DNA from: JALYUM01 sp036688685
GTDB taxonomy: Bacteria; Pseudomonadota; Gammaproteobacteria; Burkholderiales; Burkholderiaceae_D
Reading direction: 5' to 3'
Assembly: GCF_036688685.1 (NCBI RefSeq)
Contig: NZ_JAQQPS010000028.1
Span: 1-64,000, forward strand
Length of the DNA stretch: 64,000 nucleotides
In this document: positions 35,549 through 46,200 of the stretch, piece after piece
Numbering within the stretch: position 1 is the first letter of the stretch
How the letters are laid out: the number at the start of each line of letters is the position of its first letter
Made by a program: the position numbers and the translations under genes
The notes under the pieces: model-generated
Database searches by the model: none
What the model saw: the letters and a program-made list of their open reading frames with translations, nothing else
What the model was told of the DNA's origin: nothing

Positions 35549-36331
35549 GTGCGCCCTCTCCTCGCCGTTTTCGTGCTGGCCGCCAGCCTTGTCGGCGGAG
35601 CCGCCCACGCGGGCAATGCCTGTGCAGAGACGAAGCCACAGGCCCGCGATTTCATCGACGGCATGGCGCTGGCGCAGCGCACCCGCGCCGCGCTGGAGCA
35701 AACCGATGCGCAGGTCGTCCTCATCGCACGCGCCGGCCAGGATTTGTCGAAGTACGGCATGCGCTATTCGCACATGGCGTTCGCCTGGCGCGACCATCCG
35801 AAGGGACGCTGGTTCGTCGTGCATGAACTGAACGAGTGCGGCACAGCGGCGTCAACCCTGTACAACGAAGGCCTCGGTAACTTCTTCCTGGGAGGGATGT
35901 TTTCGTACGAAGCGCGCATCGTGGTGCCGAGTCCGGCCGTTCAGCAGCGCCTGGCGGCCATGCTGGCCTCGAACACGCCGCTGCGCATGCACTCGCCGCG
36001 CTACAACATGCTGGCCTATCCGTTTGCGACGACATACCAGAACTCGAACCAGTGGCTGCTTGAGAGCTGGGCGGCGGCGATGTCGGAGTTTCCCATTGCC
36101 GACCGCACCCAAGCGCAGGCCTGGTTGAAGCTGGCAAATTATCAGCCGATCACGCTGCGGATACCGACCATGACGCGTTTGGGCGGCCGCATGTTCCGCG
36201 CCAATATCGCCTTCGACGACCAGCCCTTCGACCGGCGCATGGCCGGACAGATCGATGCGGTAACGGTGGAGTCGGTGGTGCGCTTCGTGCACCAGGTCGA
36301 CCACGGGTCGAGTGACATCGATATTAAATAA
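35549..36331 (+). CDS. DUF2145 family exported protein
   Basis: This 260-residue protein matches DUF2145: QVVLIARAGQDLSKYGMRYS, then HMAFAWRD, then VVHELNECGTAASTLYNEGL and RYNMLAYPFATTYQNSNQWL. These segments are reminiscent of a papain-like/NlpC-type fold with Cys, His and Asn positions, but no function is established. A signal peptide spans about residues 1-22. GTG at 35549 is taken as start because GGAGG lies 6 bases upstream. The gene follows the small exported protein by two bases. A bidirectional hairpin terminator separates it from pldA. Confidence 0.85.
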   Translation: MRPLLAVFVLAASLVGGAAHAGNACAETKPQARDFIDGMALAQRTRAALEQTDAQVVLIARAGQDLSKYGMRYSHMAFAWRDHPKGRWFVVHELNECGTAASTLYNEGLGNFFLGGMFSYEARIVVPSPAVQQRLAAMLASNTPLRMHSPRYNMLAYPFATTYQNSNQWLLESWAAAMSEFPIADRTQAQAWLKLANYQPITLRIPTMTRLGGRMFRANIAFDDQPFDRRMAGQIDAVTVESVVRFVHQVDHGSSDIDIK

Positions 36332-36340
36332 ACAGTATAA

Positions 36341-36366
36341 AAAAAGGACCGCGAACGGTCCTTTTT
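36341..36366. terminator. Bidirectional intrinsic terminator
   Basis: An 11-bp perfect stem (AAAAAGGACCG with CGGTCCTTTTT) around CGAA lies between the convergent DUF2145 and pldA genes, with A/T runs on both sides. Confidence 0.92.
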
Positions 36367-36385
36367 ATTTTTACTGCCTGTCGAT

Positions 36386-37459
36386 TTACAGGTCCATCAG
36401 CACGCCGACACCAATCGATTTGCGCGAGTAGTTGTAGTCGATCAGGCTCTGGCCGTAGCCGCCGAAGGCGTGGATGTAGCCCTTCAGGTTGGTCGCCACC
36501 GGGAAAGCCCAACCGACCTGCACGGCGCCCTTGCTGGTGCTGAAGTTGCGGCGGACCATTGCCGAGAATTCATTTCCAGCGTTGTTGTACGTGACGCGCA
36601 GGTCGCCATGGCCCATGAAATCGGTGATATCGATGTTGTCGTTATCCGACTTGGCGTTGTCCAGGCGTTTCCAGACGCGCATGGTGGCGCCGAATTTGCC
36701 GGCGTCGCCGCCAAACTCTGCATACATCCGGTTCCAGCTGCGCGACAAGGCGCCGCTCTGGCCGTTCGACGCGTGAACCGCGCCAAGGCTGGCATAACGC
36801 AAGGTGGCAGGGCCAGCCGACTTATTGATCGGCACAACCAGCATCATTTCGGGCATGTAGTTGGTGTCGCGGAACGGGCTGGAGTCAGCGCGGTTGTACG
36901 CCTGCCAGAAGCTCTGCTGCGTGTAGGCAGCCCACAAGTCGATCGGCGTGTCGCCGATGCCTTCCAGCAGCTTGGTCTTGAAGCTGAGCTGGTAGGCCAG
37001 TTCAATCCGCTTCGACTTCAGACCGGTCGGCTGGACGTCGGCAAATGGCTGGTCGTTGGTCGTCGTGCTGAAGTTGGCGATCAACAAATAGCTGTCGCGG
37101 TAAGGGCGGAAGTTGTAGCGACCGCGGCGTGCCGACGGCACCAGTTCCCAGTCCTGCTCCATGCGCGAAATCGGTGTTTCAGGCGGCTTGTTAGCCAGCT
37201 CGACGGTTTTTTCGACGGCGGTTTGCGGTGCGGCAGTCGGGCTGGTTTTTGCCGAGGTAGCGAGCACCGGCGTGCCAGGTGGCGCGACATCGGCGACAGG
37301 TGTGGCGGCGTCCTTGGCAATGGCGTCAAAACAACCCAGACGGGCACTGACATCGCCCAGTACCGAGCAGCGCAGCAGCGCCTGTTCGAGGTCGCCGGCG
37401 TAGACGGGGGCCGCGGACAACAGGAGCGCGGAGAGGGAGATGCGTTTGATAAGGGTCAT
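36386..37459 (-). CDS. pldA: Outer membrane phospholipase A (OMPLA)
   Basis: This 357-residue protein starts with a signal peptide (MTLIKRISLSALLLSAAPVYA). A linker of about 80 residues with a Cys pair (LLRCSVLGDVSARLGCFDA) and Pro/Thr-rich sequence follows, then the 12-stranded OMPLA barrel. The active site HASNGQSG is intact (His229, Ser231). The enzyme hydrolyses phospholipids that reach the outer leaflet of the outer membrane and normally works as a calcium-dependent dimer. The N-terminal extension compared with the E. coli protein is common in betaproteobacteria. It stands as a single gene with its own terminator. Confidence 0.94.
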   Translation of the reverse strand: MTLIKRISLSALLLSAAPVYAGDLEQALLRCSVLGDVSARLGCFDAIAKDAATPVADVAPPGTPVLATSAKTSPTAAPQTAVEKTVELANKPPETPISRMEQDWELVPSARRGRYNFRPYRDSYLLIANFSTTTNDQPFADVQPTGLKSKRIELAYQLSFKTKLLEGIGDTPIDLWAAYTQQSFWQAYNRADSSPFRDTNYMPEMMLVVPINKSAGPATLRYASLGAVHASNGQSGALSRSWNRMYAEFGGDAGKFGATMRVWKRLDNAKSDNDNIDITDFMGHGDLRVTYNNAGNEFSAMVRRNFSTSKGAVQVGWAFPVATNLKGYIHAFGGYGQSLIDYNYSRKSIGVGVLMDL

Positions 37460-37568
37460 TTTGAACTGCGTTACGTTGTGGAATCGCAAGAGTATAGCGA
37501 ATCTTGCGATTTACTTGCGCGCGTTATTGTATTTCGTCACCTGATCCATGCAGGCTGCGTCGCGTTGC

Positions 37569-38576
37569 CTATTTGGCGGCCAGACCTTTGAGCAAGGCCG
37601 CATGGAATGCGTCCGGATCCTGCATTTGCGGCGCGTGGCCCAGGTCGGGAAATTCCACCAGGGTGGCGCCTGGAATGGCACGCGCGGCGCGTTTGCCCAG
37701 CTCGGCATATTTGCCCAGCGTCGGCCGGATTGCCTCTGGCGCGGCGTCTTTGCCGATTGCCGTGGTGTCCTTCAGGCCGATCAGCAGCAGGGTCGGCACC
37801 TTCAATTGTGGGAATTCATAGACCACCGGCTGCGTGTAGATCATGTCATATAGCAGCGCCGAGTTCCACGCGACGACATTCTTGCCGGGGCCGCGATTCA
37901 GGCCGGCCAGCATCTGCACCCACTGTTCATATTCCGGCTTCCACTTGTTCCCGTAATAGGTCGATTTTTCATAGGCGCGGATTTTGTCTGCCGTCTGCGC
38001 CAGTTCGCGCGCGTACCACTTGTCGACGCCGAGCGACGGCACGCCAAGCGCTTTCCAGTCTTCCAGGCCGATCGGGTTGACCAGGGCCAGCTGCTCCGTT
38101 TGCTGCTGGAACATCAAGGCGTAGCGCACGGCCAGCATGCCGCCGGTGGAGTGCCCGACGAAGGTGGCGCGCTCGATGTCGATGGATTCGAGCAGAGCGT
38201 GGGTGTTTTCCGCCAGCTGCTGGAAGGTGTACTGGTAGTGCGCGGGTTTGCTCGATTTGCAGAAGCCGATCTGATCAAGAGCGATGACGCGGTAGCCGGC
38301 GCCGGTCATTACCTTGATGGTGGCGTCCCAGGTGGCGCCGCAAAAGTTTTTGCCGTGCAGGAGGACGGCAGTGCGGCCGTTGGCGGCGCCGGTCGGCAGC
38401 ACGTCCATATAGGCCATGTGCAGGGCAGTGCCCTGCGAGGTGAACTGGAATTGCTTGACGGGGTAAGGGTACGTAAAACGTTCGAGTTCAGGGCCGTATG
38501 ACGACTCGTCGGCGGGATGGGCCGTGATGGCAATGGTGCTGAGAATGGCGGCGGCGAACAGGCTTGTACGGTTCAT
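37569..38576 (-). CDS. Exported alpha/beta hydrolase
   Basis: This 335-residue protein has a signal peptide (about residues 1-22) and an alpha/beta-hydrolase fold. Landmarks are VLLHGKNFCGATW (oxyanion region), FVGHSTGGM (nucleophile Ser143), LIGLKDTTA (acid) and DLGHAPQMQ (histidine). The triad is complete. The sequence resembles periplasmic haloperoxidase/esterase-like hydrolases, and the substrate is unknown. It lies 109 bases upstream of the pldA start on the same strand. A repeat element and the rpoC terminator lie upstream, so it is probably transcribed independently. Confidence 0.9.
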   Translation of the reverse strand: MNRTSLFAAAILSTIAITAHPADESSYGPELERFTYPYPVKQFQFTSQGTALHMAYMDVLPTGAANGRTAVLLHGKNFCGATWDATIKVMTGAGYRVIALDQIGFCKSSKPAHYQYTFQQLAENTHALLESIDIERATFVGHSTGGMLAVRYALMFQQQTEQLALVNPIGLEDWKALGVPSLGVDKWYARELAQTADKIRAYEKSTYYGNKWKPEYEQWVQMLAGLNRGPGKNVVAWNSALLYDMIYTQPVVYEFPQLKVPTLLLIGLKDTTAIGKDAAPEAIRPTLGKYAELGKRAARAIPGATLVEFPDLGHAPQMQDPDAFHAALLKGLAAK

Positions 38577-38689
38577 GAGGGCTCCAGTTTGCTGATCCGC
38601 TCACTTTAAACGATGCACTACGGGCGCACCGTTGAACAACAAATGGCAGAGCTAGCGGTGCCTGCCTCCATCTTCACCACGCGACGGTG

Positions 38690-38720
38690 ATATGGGCCCC
38701 AGCCTGCGCCGGGGTGACGG
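38690..38720. repeat. Extragenic palindromic (REP-like) repeat
   Basis: The unit reads atatgggccccagcctgcgc and then cggggtgacgg. It lies between the alpha/beta hydrolase start and the rpoC terminator. Confidence 0.75.
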
Positions 38721-38775
38721 TCTCGAAGCAAGCTTGCTCATTACTTGAGCGGAGCGTTACCAACCGCACATCCAT

Positions 38776-38805
38776 AAAAAACGGCACCCGAAGGTGCCGT
38801 TTTTT
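38776..38805 (-). terminator. Intrinsic terminator of the rpoBC operon
   Basis: A 13-bp perfect stem (AAAAAACGGCACC with GGTGCCGTTTTTT) around CGAA lies 18 bases after the rpoC stop on the minus strand and ends in T residues. Confidence 0.93.
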
Positions 38806-38822
38806 GTTCAGTCCAACAACGA

Positions 38823-41800
38823 TTACTCGCCGTCTTCCTGATGGGTTGCTGCCTGCGCCTGGTCTTCCATGGCTTGCAGTTCGGAAGCCATGTTGGCCTT
38901 CTCTTGCTGCAGCAGGGCTGCACGCTCTTCGGCTTCCCAGACTTCTTTTTCCTTCTTGGCGCGGTGGAACGCGAGACCGGTACCGCCAGGAATCAGGCGG
39001 CCGACGATGACGTTTTCCTTCAGGCCGCGCAGACCGTCGCGCTTGCCCATGATTGCTGCCTCGGTGAGGACGCGGGTGGTTTCCTGGAACGATGCGGCCG
39101 AGATGAACGAATCGGTCGACAGCGATGCCTTGGTAATACCCAGCAACACGTTTTCGTAGGTTGCAGGAATCTTGCCGGCCGCATTGACGCGGTCGTTTTC
39201 ATCCAGCAACTCGGAACGCTCGACCTGTTCGCCGACGATGTAGTTCGCATCGCCTGCTTCCACGATCTGCACGCGGCGCAGCATCTGACGCACGATCACT
39301 TCGATGTGCTTGTCGTTGATCTTCACGCCTTGCAAACGGTACACGTCCTGCACTTCGTCGACGATGTAACGGGCCAGCGCTTCGATACCCAGCAAACGCA
39401 GGATGTCCTGTGGATCGGCCGGGCCGTCCACAATCATCTCGCCCTTGTTCACGACTTGACCATCGTGGACCAGCACTTGCTTGTCCTTGGTGATCAGGAA
39501 CTCGTGCTTGGCACCGTCCATGTCCGTGATTTCCAGACGCTGCTTGCCTTTGGTTTCTTTACCAAACGCAACCGTACCCGTGACTTCTGCCAGCATACCG
39601 GCGTCTTTCGGCGAACGCGCTTCAAACAGCTCGGCAACACGCGGCAGACCACCGGTGATGTCGCGCGTTTTCTGCGATTCGGTCGGGATACGTGCCAGCA
39701 CTTCGCCGACCGATACCGATTGGCCATCTTTGACCATGATCAGCGCGCCGACCTGGAAGCCAATTGCCACACTGTGTTCCGTGCCGGCGATTTTGACTTC
39801 TTCGTTCTGGTCGTTGATCAGTTTCACTTGCGGACGCAAGGTCTTGGTCAGCGAACCGCGACGTTTTGCATCGATCGCAACCAGGGTCGACAGGCCAGTG
39901 ACTTCGTCGACCTGGCGAGCAACGGTAACGCCCTCTTCCACGTTTTCGAAACGCACCATACCGGCGTACTCGGTAATGATCGGACGGGTCAATGGATCCC
40001 ATGTTGCCAGAGCCGTACCGGCCTTGACGATCATGCCATCCTTGACTGCCAGCGTCGCGCCGTACGGCACTTTATGACGCTCGCGCTCACGACCATGGTC
40101 GTCCGTGATCAGCACTTCACCGGAACGCGAAATCGCGATCTGGGAACCTTTGCCGTTGGTCACGTAACGCATGGTGGCGGTGAAACGGATGGTACCGTTC
40201 GACTTCGCTTCCACCGACGACGCCACTGCTGCACGCGATGCCGCACCACCAATGTGGAACGTACGCATGGTCAACTGGGTACCTGGCTCACCAATCGACT
40301 GCGCTGCGACCACACCGACTGCTTCACCGGTGTTGACCAGCGAGCCGCGACCGAGGTCACGGCCGTAGCACAGTGCGCACAGGCCGAAGCGCGTGTCGCA
40401 GGTCAATGGCGTACGGACTTTGACTTCGTCAATGCCCATGCGCTCGATGTCTTCCACCATGTCTTCATCAAACAGGGTGTTGGCCGGGTACACAGTTTCC
40501 TGGGTTTCCGGATTGACGACGTCCTGACCAGCAACACGGCCGAGGATACGGTCGCGCAACGGCTCGATGACTTCACCACCTTCGACCATGGCCTTCATGT
40601 GGGTGCCGTTCGAGGTACCGCAATCGTCCTCGATGACCACCAGGTCTTGCGTCACGTCGACCAGACGACGGGTCAGGTAACCCGAGTTTGCCGTCTTCAG
40701 CGCCGTATCCGCCAGACCCTTACGGGCACCGTGGGTAGAGATGAAGTACTGCAACACGTTCAGGCCTTCGCGGAAGTTCGCCGTAATCGGCGTCTCGATA
40801 ATCGAGCCATCCGGTTTCGCCATCAGACCACGCATACCAGCGAGCTGGCGAATCTGGGCTGCCGAACCACGCGCGCCCGAGTCGGCCATCATGTAAATCG
40901 CGTTGAACGATTCCTGGGTGCCTTGAGTGCCATCGCGACGGACCACGTCTTCGACTTTCAGCTGGTCCATCATGGCCTTGCCGACTTCATCGGACGTTTT
41001 GCCCCAGATGTCGACGACCTTGTTGTAACGCTCGCCAGCGGTGACCAGACCCGACGCGTACTGCTGCTCGATCTGTTTCACTTCGGCTTCGGCGGTGGCG
41101 ATCAGCGTGACTTTTTGCGGTGGTACCAGCATGTCGTCAACGGCAATCGAGATACCGGCGCGCGTTGCCAGGCGGAAGCCCGACTGCATCAGCTTGTCGG
41201 CGAACACCACCGTGGCACGCAGACCGCACTTGCGGAACGACGTGTTGATCAGCTTGGAAATCTCTTTCTTCTTCAGGGCGCGGTTCAGCACGCTGAATGG
41301 CAGGCCTTTAGGCAAGATTTCCGACAGAATCGCACGGCCAACCGTGGTTTCGTAGCGCGTAACGGTGCGCTCGAACTCTTCGGTTTCGAGGTTTTTCGGG
41401 AATTCGACGATACGCACAGTGATGCGCGAGGTCAGTTCGACTTCCTTGTTGTCGTAGGCGCGGATGACTTCCGACACGTCAGGGAACAACATGCCTTCGT
41501 TCTTTGCATTGATCGCTTCGCGGGTCGCGTAGTACAAACCCAACACGATATCCTGGGAAGGAACGATCGACGGCTCGCCGTTCGACGGGAACAGGATGTT
41601 GTTCGACGCCAGCATCAGCGTACGCGCTTCCATCTGTGCTTCGATCGACAGCGGTACGTGCACAGCCATTTGGTCACCATCGAAGTCGGCGTTGAACGCC
41701 GCGCAGACGAGTGGGTGCAACTGGATGGCCTTGCCTTCAATCAGGACAGGTTCAAATGCTTGAATACCGAGCCTGTGCAGCGTAGGCGCACGGTTGAGCA

Positions 41801-43064
41801 TGACCGGGTGTTCGCGAATCACGTCTTCCAGGATGTCCCAGACGACCGGCTCTTGAATCTCCACCAGCTTTTTAGCGGCCTTGATCGTGGTAGCCAAGCC
41901 CATCAGTTCCAGCTTGTTGAAAATGAATGGCTTGAACAGTTCCAAAGCCATCAGTTTCGGTAAGCCGCACTGGTGCAGTTTCAGCTGTGGACCGACCACG
42001 ATGACCGAACGACCCGAGTAATCGACGCGCTTACCCAGCAAGTTCTGACGGAAACGGCCGCCTTTACCCTTGATCATTTCAGCCAGCGATTTCAGCGGAC
42101 GCTTGTTGGCGCCGGTCATCGCTTTACCGCGACGGCCGTTGTCCAGCAGCGAATCGACCGCTTCTTGCAGCATGCGCTTTTCGTTACGCGTGATGATCTC
42201 CGGAGCACGCAGCTCCATCAAACGCTTCAGGCGGTTGTTACGGTTGATCACGCGGCGATACAGGTCGTTCAGGTCGGAGGTCGCAAAGCGGCCGCCGTCC
42301 AGTGGTACCAGCGGACGCAGTTCCGGCGGCAGCACTGGCAGTACTTCCATGATCATCCAGTCCGGCTTGATGCCCGAACGCTGGAATGCCTCGAGCACTT
42401 TAAGGCGCTTGGCGTATTTCTTGATCTTCGCTTCGGACTTCGACTCTTTCAGTTCCACGCGCAGGGCTTCAGCATCGCGGTGAATGTCGATCGAGCGCAG
42501 CAGCTCACGGATACCTTCGGCGCCCATGAATGCGGTGAAGTCGTCGCCGTACTCTTCGTACTTGGCGGCGTAGTCGTCTTCCGACATGATCTGGCTCTTT
42601 TTGAGCGGGGTCATGCCTGGGTCGGTCACCACGTATGCTTCGAAGTACAGCACGCGTTCGATGTCCCGCAGCGTCATGTCCAGGACCATGCCCAGACGCG
42701 ACGGCAGCGATTTCAGGAACCAGATGTGCGCAGTAGGCGACGCCAGTTCGATGTGACCCATGCGCTCACGGCGCACTTTGGCCAGCGTGACTTCAACGCC
42801 GCACTTTTCGCAGATCACGCCGCGGTGTTTCAGGCGCTTGTATTTGCCGCACAGGCACTCGTAGTCCTTGATTGGGCCAAAAATCTTGGCGCAAAACAGG
42901 CCATCGCGTTCAGGCTTGAAGGTACGGTAGTTGATGGTTTCCGGCTTTTTTACTTCGCCGTAGGACCACGAACGGATTTTCTCGGGCGACGCGAGGCCAA
43001 TCTTGATGGCGTCAAACGTCTCGTTGGTCTGTACTTGCTTGAATAGATCGAGCAGTGCTTTCAT
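38823..43064 (-). CDS. rpoC: DNA-directed RNA polymerase subunit beta-prime
   Basis: This is the 1413-residue beta-prime subunit of RNA polymerase. Visible landmarks are the N-terminal zinc site (CLCGKYKRLKHRGVICEKCG), the catalytic magnesium motif NADFDGDQM, the LMAKPDGSIIETPI bridge-helix region, the second zinc-binding site (CDTRFGLCALCYGRDL) and the acidic C-terminal tail. Length is normal for betaproteobacteria. It follows rpoB, separated by 167 bases that carry two inverted extragenic palindromes. A strong terminator closes the operon. Confidence 0.99.
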   Translation of the reverse strand: MKALLDLFKQVQTNETFDAIKIGLASPEKIRSWSYGEVKKPETINYRTFKPERDGLFCAKIFGPIKDYECLCGKYKRLKHRGVICEKCGVEVTLAKVRRERMGHIELASPTAHIWFLKSLPSRLGMVLDMTLRDIERVLYFEAYVVTDPGMTPLKKSQIMSEDDYAAKYEEYGDDFTAFMGAEGIRELLRSIDIHRDAEALRVELKESKSEAKIKKYAKRLKVLEAFQRSGIKPDWMIMEVLPVLPPELRPLVPLDGGRFATSDLNDLYRRVINRNNRLKRLMELRAPEIITRNEKRMLQEAVDSLLDNGRRGKAMTGANKRPLKSLAEMIKGKGGRFRQNLLGKRVDYSGRSVIVVGPQLKLHQCGLPKLMALELFKPFIFNKLELMGLATTIKAAKKLVEIQEPVVWDILEDVIREHPVMLNRAPTLHRLGIQAFEPVLIEGKAIQLHPLVCAAFNADFDGDQMAVHVPLSIEAQMEARTLMLASNNILFPSNGEPSIVPSQDIVLGLYYATREAINAKNEGMLFPDVSEVIRAYDNKEVELTSRITVRIVEFPKNLETEEFERTVTRYETTVGRAILSEILPKGLPFSVLNRALKKKEISKLINTSFRKCGLRATVVFADKLMQSGFRLATRAGISIAVDDMLVPPQKVTLIATAEAEVKQIEQQYASGLVTAGERYNKVVDIWGKTSDEVGKAMMDQLKVEDVVRRDGTQGTQESFNAIYMMADSGARGSAAQIRQLAGMRGLMAKPDGSIIETPITANFREGLNVLQYFISTHGARKGLADTALKTANSGYLTRRLVDVTQDLVVIEDDCGTSNGTHMKAMVEGGEVIEPLRDRILGRVAGQDVVNPETQETVYPANTLFDEDMVEDIERMGIDEVKVRTPLTCDTRFGLCALCYGRDLGRGSLVNTGEAVGVVAAQSIGEPGTQLTMRTFHIGGAASRAAVASSVEAKSNGTIRFTATMRYVTNGKGSQIAISRSGEVLITDDHGRERERHKVPYGATLAVKDGMIVKAGTALATWDPLTRPIITEYAGMVRFENVEEGVTVARQVDEVTGLSTLVAIDAKRRGSLTKTLRPQVKLINDQNEEVKIAGTEHSVAIGFQVGALIMVKDGQSVSVGEVLARIPTESQKTRDITGGLPRVAELFEARSPKDAGMLAEVTGTVAFGKETKGKQRLEITDMDGAKHEFLITKDKQVLVHDGQVVNKGEMIVDGPADPQDILRLLGIEALARYIVDEVQDVYRLQGVKINDKHIEVIVRQMLRRVQIVEAGDANYIVGEQVERSELLDENDRVNAAGKIPATYENVLLGITKASLSTDSFISAASFQETTRVLTEAAIMGKRDGLRGLKENVIVGRLIPGGTGLAFHRAKKEKEVWEAEERAALLQQEKANMASELQAMEDQAQAATHQEDGE

Positions 43065-43117
43065 GTATCACTCCAGGTGATTAATACTTAAATACGTCAT
43101 TCCGTCAGCATTACCAC

Positions 43118-43147
43118 CGTCACCCCGGCGGAGGCCGGGGCCCATAT
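43118..43147. repeat. Extragenic palindromic repeat, inverted copy, between rpoB and rpoC
   Basis: The unit reads cgtcaccccggcggaggccg and then gggcccatat, in opposite orientation to the copy at 43166. The two form a head-to-head pair inside the rpoBC operon. Confidence 0.8.
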
Positions 43148-43165
43148 CACCTCTGATCAGAAGCG

Positions 43166-43196
43166 GTATGGATCCCGGCCTGCGCCGGGAGGACGG
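43166..43196. repeat. Extragenic palindromic repeat between rpoB and rpoC
   Basis: The unit reads gtatggatcccggcctgcgc and then cgggaggacgg. It is 18 bases from the inverted copy at 43118, so the pair resembles a bacterial interspersed mosaic element. Confidence 0.8.
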
Positions 43197-43231
43197 TTCG
43201 AGCGCTAACAGTTAGCGCTCGCACTACAGGA

Positions 43232-46200
43232 TCAGTTGCGTTCGAGGTCGATATCGATACCCAGCGAACGGATCTCTTTCACCAGCACGTTGAACGACTC
43301 CGGCATGCCTGCTTCAATGACGTGATCGCCCTTGACCAGGTTTTCGTACACTTTGGTACGGCCATTCACGTCATCCGACTTCACGGTCAGCATTTCCTGC
43401 AAGACATACGATGCGCCGTACGCTTCCAGTGCCCACACTTCCATCTCACCGAAACGCTGGCCACCGAACTGGGCTTTACCGCCCAGTGGCTGCTGCGTCA
43501 CCAGCGAGTAAGGACCGGTCGAACGCGCGTGCATCTTGTCATCAACCAGGTGATGCAGTTTCAGCATGTGCATGTAGCCAACGGTGACCTTGCGCTCGAA
43601 AGCTTCGCCGGTGCGGCCGTCGTACATCGTGACCTGGTTTTTCGACGGGGTCATGCCCAGCTTGGCAGCGATCGCGTCAGGGTAAGCCAGGTCCAGCATG
43701 CGGTGAATCTCGGACTCATGGGCGCCATCGAACACTGGGGTCGCAAACGGCACGCCCTTTTTCAGGTTGTTCGACAGGGTCATGATTTCTTCATCGCTGA
43801 AGCTATCGAGATCTTCCGACTTGCCGGTTTCGTTGTAGATCTGGGCCAGGAACTTGCGCAGTTCCTGGATTTTCGCTTGCGCTTGCAGCATTTCGCCGAT
43901 CCGCAGGCCCAGGCCTTTTGCAGCCCAACCCAAGTGGGTTTCCAGGATCTGACCAACGTTCATCCGCGATGGCACGCCCAGCGGGTTCAACACCACGTCG
44001 GCAGGCGTTCCGTCGGCCATGAACGGCATGTCTTCCACTGGCACGATGCGCGAAACCACACCTTTGTTACCGTGACGACCGGCCATCTTGTCGCCCGACT
44101 GCAGGCGGCGTTTCACGGCCAGATAAACCTTGACCATCTTCTGCACGCCTGGTTGCAGCTCATCACCCTGGGTCAACTTCTTGCGCTTCTCTTCGAAGGC
44201 CAGGTCGAACTGGTGACGCTTCTCGGCGATCGATTCCTTGATCGCTTCCAGGGCGGTGGCAGCATCGTCATCCGCAGGGCGGATGTCGAACCAGTGGTAC
44301 TTGTCCAGGTCCGCCAGGTAGTCAGCGGTGATTGCCGTACCCTTGACCATTTTCTTTGGACCGCCGTTGACGATCTTGCCGATCAACATGCGCTCCAGAC
44401 GCTGGAAGGCATCGCCTTCCACAATACGCATCTGGTCGTTCAGGTCGAGGCGATAGCGCTTCAGCTCATCATCGATGATCTGCTGGGCGCGCTTGTCGCG
44501 GACGATGCCTTCACGGGTAAACACTTGCACGTCGATAACGGTACCGACCATGCCCGACGGCACGCGCAGCGACGTATCTTTTACGTCGGAAGCTTTTTCG
44601 CCGAAAATTGCGCGCAGCAGCTTTTCTTCAGGCGTCAGCTGGGTCTCGCCTTTTGGCGTGACTTTACCGACCAGCGTGTCGCCGGCTTGCACTTCAGCAC
44701 CGATGTAGACGATACCCGACTCATCCAGACGAGCCAGTTGGTTCTCGGCCAGGTTCGAGATATCACGGGTGATTTCTTCGGCGCCCAGCTTGGTGTCACG
44801 GGCAACCACCGACAACTCTTCGATGTGAATCGAGGTGTAGCGATCGTCCTTGACGACGTTTTCCGAGATCAGGATCGAATCTTCGAAGTTCAGACCATTC
44901 CATGGCATAAACGCCACGAGCATGTTCTGACCCAGCGCCAATTCACCCAGGTCGGTCGACGCGCCGTCAGCAATGACGTCGCCTTTCGCCACGCGGTCGC
45001 CAACTTGCACGATCGGACGCTGGTTGATGTTGGTGTTCTGGTTCGAACGGGTGTACTTGATCAGGTTGTAGATATCGACACCGACTTCGCCGGCTTGCGC
45101 TTCGGCGTCGTTGACGCGAATCACCACACGGCCTGCATCGATGTAGTCCACCAGTCCGCCGCGCAATGCTTGCACGGTGGTACCCGAGTCGACTGCCACG
45201 GTGCGTTCGATACCGGTACCGACCAGTGCTTTTTCAGGGCGCAGGCAAGGAACGGCCTGGCGCTGCATGTTGGCACCCATCAATGCGCGGTTCGCATCAT
45301 CGTGTTCGAGGAACGGAATCAGGGAAGCTGCAACCGACACGATCTGGCCTGGGGCCACGTCCATGTACTGGATGCGCTCTGGCGAGACCAGAATCGTTTC
45401 GCCAGCTTCACGAGCCGACACCAGTTCATCGACCAGCACGCCTTCGCCGGACACCGTTGCATTCGCCTGGGCGATGATGTAACGGCCTTCTTCGATAGCG
45501 GACAGGTAATCGATCTGATCGGTCACCTTGGAACCGTCGACCTTGCGGTACGGGGTTTCCAGGAAGCCGTATTCATTCAGGCGGGCGAACAGAGCCAGCG
45601 AGTTGATCAGACCAATGTTCGGTCCCTCAGGCGTTTCAATTGGGCAGACACGGCCGTAGTGGGTCGGGTGCACGTCGCGCACTTCGAAGCCAGCACGTTC
45701 GCGCGTCAAGCCGCCGGGTCCCAGCGCCGATACACGGCGCTTGTGGGTAATTTCCGACAGCGGGTTGGTTTGGTCCATAAACTGCGACAGCTGGGACGAA
45801 CCGAAGAATTCACGGATCGCAGCCGAAATCGGCTTGCTGTTGATCAGGTCATGCGGCATCAGATTGTCCGCTTCGGCCTGGCCGAGGCGTTCTTTGACAG
45901 CACGCTCAACACGGACCAAACCGGCGCGGAACTGGTTCTCAGCCAGTTCGCCGACGCAACGAACGCGACGGTTACCCAGGTGATCGATATCGTCGACTTC
46001 GCCGCGGCCATTGCGCAGTTCCACCAAGATTTTGATCACAGCCAGGACGTCTTCGTTCGACAGCGTCATCGAGCCGATCAGTTCATCGCGGCCGATGCGG
46101 CGGTTGAACTTCATGCGGCCGACAGCCGACAGGTCGTAGCGTTCAGGGCTGTAGAACAGACCATTGAACAGGGCTTCGACGGATTCTTCCGTTGGCGGCT

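Noticed and set aside
38841..41963. 1040-codon open frame opposite rpoC
   Set aside because: It is antisense to an unambiguous rpoC with no ribosome site or domain.
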